Assembly: GCA_035772735.1 (NCBI GenBank)
Contig: JASDFA010000006.1
Span: 25,089,501 to 25,153,500 of the forward strand
From: Datura wrightii
Lineage: Eukaryota; Streptophyta; Magnoliopsida; Solanales; Solanaceae
Direction of reading: 5' to 3'
DNA: 64,000 nt
The position numbers and the translations under genes are program-made. Of this stretch, positions 58,616-64,000 are shown piece after piece. The notes under the pieces are model-generated. The model had not been told where the DNA came from. It saw only the letters and a list, made by a program, of their open reading frames with translations, and ran no database searches. How positions within the stretch are numbered: position 1 is the stretch's first letter; each line of letters starts with the position of its first letter.

Positions 58616-61600
58616 CTATGAAAACCCGAATTTGGACAAGGCTGACTGGAACAAATCTGAGAAGGCCTGAGATGTACTCTGATCATCAGCTTTGATTTTT
58701 AACTGTACTTTACACGACGATGAATTAACTATACACTCTACAAGATAGATAGACGGTTCCTCTGCTTTTTGTGCATAGAAGAAAAACTTGAAGTTCGGGG
58801 CTTGACCACCAGAAGCTATGCAATGGATTGAATGGTCTTGCATGTGACGGATAAGTGTTTGAGAAGATGTCATTGCAGCCACTCCTTGTGGATTAATGGT
58901 AGTTTCCTGATAAAGGAAAAACGCAAGTACTGTCAAGATGAAGACAATTTAATGGACAATAAGGGATGTCTTAATAGTAAAGTTCATATATTCATAATAA
59001 GGACACAAATAGTGTACAAGTATCCAAAGGTTACAAGGCTACATCACAGACTCACATTAATACGATGCACTTTTTTTTAATTGTTGTAATAAGATAGCCT
59101 ATTAATTTGTTATTACCACAATTTATGTTCTTTTAGGACAATGCTGGTTCAATGAGTTGAAAAAGGAATCTTAATTCATGACCATTTTTCCTATAAAAAT
59201 GAACACTGAAAAGATTTGGACATCATGCATTAGTGCAATTGTATCAGCCAAAAGATTACGCAAGCCGATGAAGTTTCTTTGACCAGCAATGCTTGATACT
59301 TCCAAGCACCAACAAGTTCTTAAGTTTTCATTTACAAGTAACAACCCAAACTCCTGACATGATTTTTTTCCAAAGAGGTAACAGAAAATTCCTGACAAGA
59401 TTAAAACATTATTTTCTTGTGAGTAGGATATTCTGAAGTGGGTAAATATAAGGCAAAGTATCAGACAGTGCAAGATTGTCTGGCAACAACTGCCCCCTCA
59501 GTAACCCCTTATATACCAAGATTCAAATGTTTCCTCGTCTACCTCTTACAGAAATTATTCAGTATATCCCAGAGTGTAATGGAAAGAACACAAGTCTTAA
59601 GGAAACGTACAATCTAATTAAGCCGAAGCTGTAAGTAGTTCAACAGAATCCTACAAAATAATGTCTTTCCACGCAGTGGAGGCATGTTTACCGTACCTCC
59701 ATCCCCTATGTTAGGGGCGACCATACGTTAAACTACCAAAGAAACTAGGGTTTTCCTAGGTCTGCCTCTGTAGTAAACAAAAGAAATGATCAAGAGATAA
59801 TGTAGTAAAAGTAAATTTGCACCTGTGATATTGATATTGGAAGTTGACGCCATTTCTGCTGGAAAGCATTTGGTTCTAGAGAAGCTTTAGTATTGAGCTT
59901 CAAAGCAGGAGGTGGAGGGGGACTAGCTGCAGCAGGCAAACCAAGACCAAGTAGATCATCAATTGCAAAAGTAGCTGAGGGCACAGTTGGAGTAGGTTTG
60001 TAATCCAAGGAAACAAGATCAGTTTGAGACGGTGCAGCCAAAGAACTATCATATCCAGGAGCACTGTATGCAGAAACATTGTGGCTAGAACCTTTGCTTT
60101 CTTCTTTATCAGAAGTACTCAAAAGTAAATCCTTGTCATTTGCCTCAATTCTCTGTGCTGGGACTACATTATCAGTCGATTCTGCCCCAATAGATAAATT
60201 TCCAATTTCCTCAGAGAAGGCAAATGGCCCTCTATGTTCCTTATCCGTGAACATGTAAGAAGGCTGCAAAAATGGTTATGCTTGAGAAATAGGTAAAATA
60301 GATTACTGGGGTCTTAGCAAGATAAAACTGGAAAACATATTTCATCTTTCACTTATGTGTAGTAACATTGAAATTATACTTCTGACTATAATCCTCAAAT
60401 TATACAATTGATACGAGCGCAGAACATCTGGGATACCTTTTGATAAACAACAGAGAGGCTGTTAAACTCATCGAAGATGCGATCTTTAATTTCACTACTT
60501 TGTGTATCAGCAAAGACAGAAACAGCTTGCTTTGGAGGATTCACCACACGCTCTGCTATGGAGACATTGTACTGCAGAAGTCTATAGTATAATAATGCCC
60601 TGTCATGGACATCCTGCAACATTTCTTACACATCATTTAGAGACACACAAAACCCTCATATTAATATCTATTAATCAACTATGCTTCAATCTCAATTAAG
60701 TCGGGTTCAGCTGAAAGAATCCATTGCAACCATTCTATTCAGGCCTACTCAATAATTTCTCTCTTATATCAGTCAATTTCAAGAAAAATTAAACAAACAG
60801 AAGGAATACCTGATGAAAATCATTAATACCAGCAGCCAACGCAGCTCCCAAGGCTTTCTGAGTCTCTGGTGGTCTTCTAAAAAAGCACTTAACTACTGCC
60901 GTAAGAAGATGCAAACGAACCTGCAGAACACATTAAAAGCCAAGTCTAATAACAACCCATCGACATTTTATACCTCATAAATGAAAACGATAAAAGAATT
61001 ATAATTATGCCGTTTATGCTAACATGCCAAACATTACGAATATAAACAAGTTCAGTTACACAAGTTGGAGAATCGACAGCACACATAGAAATAACAGAGA
61101 TTAAAAGACAGGTAACATTTGCAGCCGGTCACACCCAGTAAGCCAGTGCATCTAAAAGGAAAAAAATTGTACAAGAGGTTTTGCTTTGCTTTTAAATTTC
61201 AGGATCACAATAGCAAAAATTAAATACAAGGAGGTGTTGGAAGGCCCACTCGGAGAACAGGTTCTTCAATTTCCTTTTCAGATAAAGTCAATTCTGAACA
61301 AGACCCCACCTGCAAAGCCCCACCAAGAAAAAGAAGAAAACATGCGTACCAAAATCAAGACAACAAGGTTGTCTTGTACAAGCATTAGAGACGGAGAAGG
61401 TGCTGTTCTGTGAAGGGAAAGATAAGCACGAATTATTCTGTTATATCTTTACACTTTATAACAACAGTTTGAAAACTACATTTACAAATGCCTTTTAACA
61501 CACCCAACCTTCCTTCTGTTAGGGGAGCCCAAACAAGAAATTCACATTTTTATTTCATTCATTTTCATTGCCATACAAAAGCTTTTCTTGTATCACTTGA

Positions 61601-62603
61601 AGAAAGGAAACTGATGACCATGAATGATATGAATGATGTAAATGACTTCAAACTATAGAATTAAGAGATCCTGAACTGAAGCAATCAAGAAGGAGGCAAC
61701 TGAACATGGGACCACCTTTTGCAATTTTGACATCATCACCTTTGTACTAAGCAACATTCACTGACTTGCATCGACAAACCACAAGGTAACTGACCAAATT
61801 TATGAAGAAGGAATGCTTACTCCAAACAACAAACCACTTTCAAGACTCAGAGCCCTTTCACATGAGACAACTGATCAGATTGTGGACACTCTTGGCAATG
61901 ATCAATAGTTAGAAAGATCAACAGTAGGGCACAAAAGAGTAAAAAAATACTTGCATAGGAAAGAAAAGCCAAAAACATAAAAAAGAAATATGCAGCTTGA
62001 TTACCTCTGCAGAGTGCTCCTCTTCCCAATTGTCAATAAGACTCTCCAATACGTAAGGAGCATCTTGCATGTCTTGAGCATATTCCCCTAACATCCAAAT
62101 AAGAGCTGCCTTGGCTTTTGGTTCCTGGACATTTTTGCTACTAATATTCCCTACAACTGCTATACAATCATGGCTCCATTGAGGATATTTCCTAAGGAGA
62201 TCTTTCACAAGTACCTATATGAGAAAAGCTTAAATGGTCAGACCAAACAAGAATAGAAAGAGATGAGGTCTTGTGTAATTTCACATGTTTAATGCACTAT
62301 TCCTCTAAGCAACATCATTAGAGGCTATTGTGATGCAAACGCCTCCCCCACCCCCCACCCCCCAAAAAAAAAAATAAGTAACTCCAAAAGAAGGGGAGAA
62401 AACCCCAAAAAATTAGGAAAATGAGTGACAACATACCAGAGTTTCCGCAGTCACATGGTCCTTCTCCATTTCCAAAAACTGGAGAAGCCTATCTACAATG
62501 GCATTAACATCATATTGTTGTAATGCTATTTTGCCAACAGCCCTGATCGACTCTCTCGCCATGGGAATGTCAACATTTGCAGCATATTCACATAGCTCTG
62601 TCA
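58616..62603 (-). CDS. AP4B: AP-4 adaptor complex beta subunit, C-terminal 464 residues (5' half outside)
   Basis: Six exons on the minus strand: 62603-62437, 62214-62005, 60920-60810, 60613-60437, 60263-59823 and 58906-58616 (stop TAG). All junctions are GT-AG. The first visible exon begins in mid-codon and the later junctions are phase 0. The first three exons encode HEAT/armadillo trunk (CEYAANVDIPMARESIRAVG, WMLGEYAQDMQDAPYVLESL, then the LLTAVVKCFFRRPPETQ region). The fourth covers VHDRALLYYRLL..FADTQSSEIKDR. The fifth is a low-complexity hinge with LLGLGLPAAASPPPPPALKL, ending in KWRQLPISIS. The last is the appendage domain (SIHCIASGGQAPNFKFFFYA, ending LSKFGFS). This matches beta-adaptin-like protein A (Arabidopsis At5g11490, AP4B). 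AP-4 acts at the trans-Golgi in vacuolar sorting without clathrin. The family is about 840 residues long, so about 45% is missing here, beyond the right edge. Confidence 0.93.
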
Positions 62604-63029
62604 CTGAAGTCGATCAACATCAGACTGGCTAGTCAAAAATGCAAACTATTCGGTTATGGGAGGCGATAACTTGAAGTTTTATAAATTTGGATGTTAAAAG
62701 CCCTTGACAGTACTCGGATGACCTAAACATCACCACACAAAAAGGGGTTTATGGATTTAGTCATTTCTTTCGTTTAGTCTTATTCTATATCTTAAGCATG
62801 GTGCATATCCAATCTGAATCTTACACTTATCCTATGTTATCGCATTTGGTCTCAGCTCTTGTGCACATTCATCAACTAGGAATACTGGACAGCACAGTGA
62901 CTATGTAAGGGAAAGGCCACTAGCTCTTAGGAAGATTCTTATGATGGCACTAAACAATTAAAATAGCAAGGGATATATTACACTATTAAAAATTATAGAA
63001 AAAAGTAAGGACAAGAAATTATCTTAACA
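62604..63029 (-). other. Intron of the AP-4 beta gene upstream of the first visible exon
   Basis: The acceptor is CGACTTCAG|TGACAG at 62604/62603. No AP4B exon is found between here and 64000 on the minus strand. This intron therefore extends at least to the window edge and contains the LINE remnant. Confidence 0.65.
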
Positions 63030-64000
63030 AAAGATTATAGATAAGAAATTAAAACTTAGTAAAAGAATGCTGACTGGACTACATATCAACTGGAGGAAAA
63101 ACTTCCTATATCCAATCAACAAGGTGGACAATCTAGAAACTTAGAATGGTGTTTAGGTGGAGAAATAAGCAACCTTCCAACCAGCTACCTAGGGATGCCT
63201 CTAGGAGCTAAGGCACAGTCAGCTGAGATCTGGAACAGTGTGATTGAAAGAGCTGAGAAGAAGCTGGTAAGATGGAAGACCCAATACTTATCCAGGGGAG
63301 GAAGAGTGACTCTCATTAATGCTGTTTTGGATGCCCTCCCTACATACATGATGTCAGCATTTCCTATCCCCGCCAGTGTCATAAACAGGCTGGACAAGAT
63401 CAGGAGAAATTTTCTATGGCAAGGGAAAAATGACAGAAAGGGATATCAAATAGTCAAATGGGAAAAGGTGATAACTGGGAAGGAGTTTGGTGGGCTGGCA
63501 TCAAGAATTTGAAAGCACAGAGTAAGGCACTTAGAATGAAATGGCTCTGGAATTTCAGTCTTGATAGACAACAACTTTGGAGGAATGTAATTAGTGCAAA
63601 GTATGAAGAGGATCACAACTGGATGACTAAAGAAGTGAACACTCCATATGGGGTGAGCATCTGTGGGAGGAATTTAAGAAAAACAGCAGAACTGAAGTTG
63701 TAAATGGGGAGAAAACAGATTTTTGGAGGGATGAATGGCATGAGGCAGGAATCATGGAATCTTTATTCCCTGATATTCACTCAATTTTTCTGCAGCAACA
63801 GAGGACCATAGCTGATCACTGGACACCCCAAGGATGGCACTTTGTTTTCAGAAGACACGTTAATGATTGGGAGATCCAAAGAGTTGCAGACTTCTTCAAA
63901 AACATTGAGCAGGTAAAAATCACTGACTCTGAATTAGATAGGTTATGGTGGAAAGGAAGCAAGAAGGGACAGTTTAAGGCGAGTGATGCCTACAACAGGA
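63030..64000 (+). mobile_element. LINE (L1-type) ORF2 fragment, antisense to AP4B
   Basis: Plus-strand translation gives the region after RT: GLHINWRKNFLYPIN near 63075, then LGGEISNLPTSYLGMPLGAK near 63150-63205. WNSVIERAEKKLVRWKTQYL and GGRVTLINAVLDALPTYMMS follow, then NRLDKIRRNFLWQG (63195-63500). After a frame change near 63500 (a one-base loss is the simplest reading) the text is KAQSKALRMKWLWNFS. After a second frame change near 63680 an open frame (TDFWRDEWHEAGIMESLFPD..) runs to the window end, including WWKGSKKGQFKASDAYNR. This is the zf-RVT-side end of plant L1-type ORF2. Its left limit is near 63030. The copy is 5'-truncated and broken. Confidence 0.85.

Overview
This is plant nuclear DNA, most likely from a Solanaceae genome. 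The genes have GT-AG introns. There are TS-type and other Solanaceae-type SINEs, and long-LTR Ty3/gypsy chromovirus elements whose LTRs begin TGTTACACCCC and whose primer-binding site matches initiator tRNA-Met. The genus cannot be fixed by reading alone. LAYOUT: positions 1-28925 are a heterochromatin-like stack of nested, decayed Ty3/gypsy elements. (a) 1-7157 is the 5' part of a minus-strand element (pol, gag, 5' LTR). (b) 7158-8134 is a plus-strand LTR end that abuts the gag of another minus-strand element (8135-9070). (c) That element's 5' LTR (9290-9659 and 18633-19822) is split by a complete minus-strand element, 9660-18627, which has both LTRs, a tRNA-Met PBS, a PPT and the 5-bp target duplication CTAAG. 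(d) 19823-20970 is a pol fragment, followed by a truncated Tourist-like MITE (20971-21311). (e) 21312-28925 is a plus-strand element with 3-kb LTRs and an almost erased interior. GENE ISLAND 1, 30000-43400: a P-class pentatricopeptide-repeat gene on the plus strand (coding exons 32747-32851, 36395-37288 and 39098-39988; 629 codons; At5g21222/At5g25630-like). Its introns hold SINEs, a LINE 3' end and an 8-bp-TSD MITE. Next, on the minus strand, is a three-coding-exon gene for mitochondrial-type ribosomal protein bL27 (41389-42072), probably with a 5'-UTR intron. 44621-53794: a second Ty3/gypsy locus with two LTRs in the same orientation. Both LTRs have the same left and right TSD (TGTGC), but a copy of the left genomic flank lies inside the element. 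This is the most unusual structure in the window. 53800-58560: AT-rich intergenic DNA with a TA-flanked inverted-repeat element. GENE ISLAND 2, 58616-62603: the 3' half of an AP-4 complex beta-adaptin gene on the minus strand (six exons, 464 codons). Its 5' half must lie beyond the window, because at 63030-64000 there is a plus-strand LINE ORF2 remnant, apparently inside an upstream intron. The three host genes have unrelated housekeeping roles (organelle RNA metabolism, mitochondrial translation, vesicle coat) and are not functionally clustered. I found no clearly new biological system. The best leads are the flank-duplicating rearrangement at 44621-53794, the nested-insertion record at 7158-19822 and the cluster of small elements in the PPR introns.
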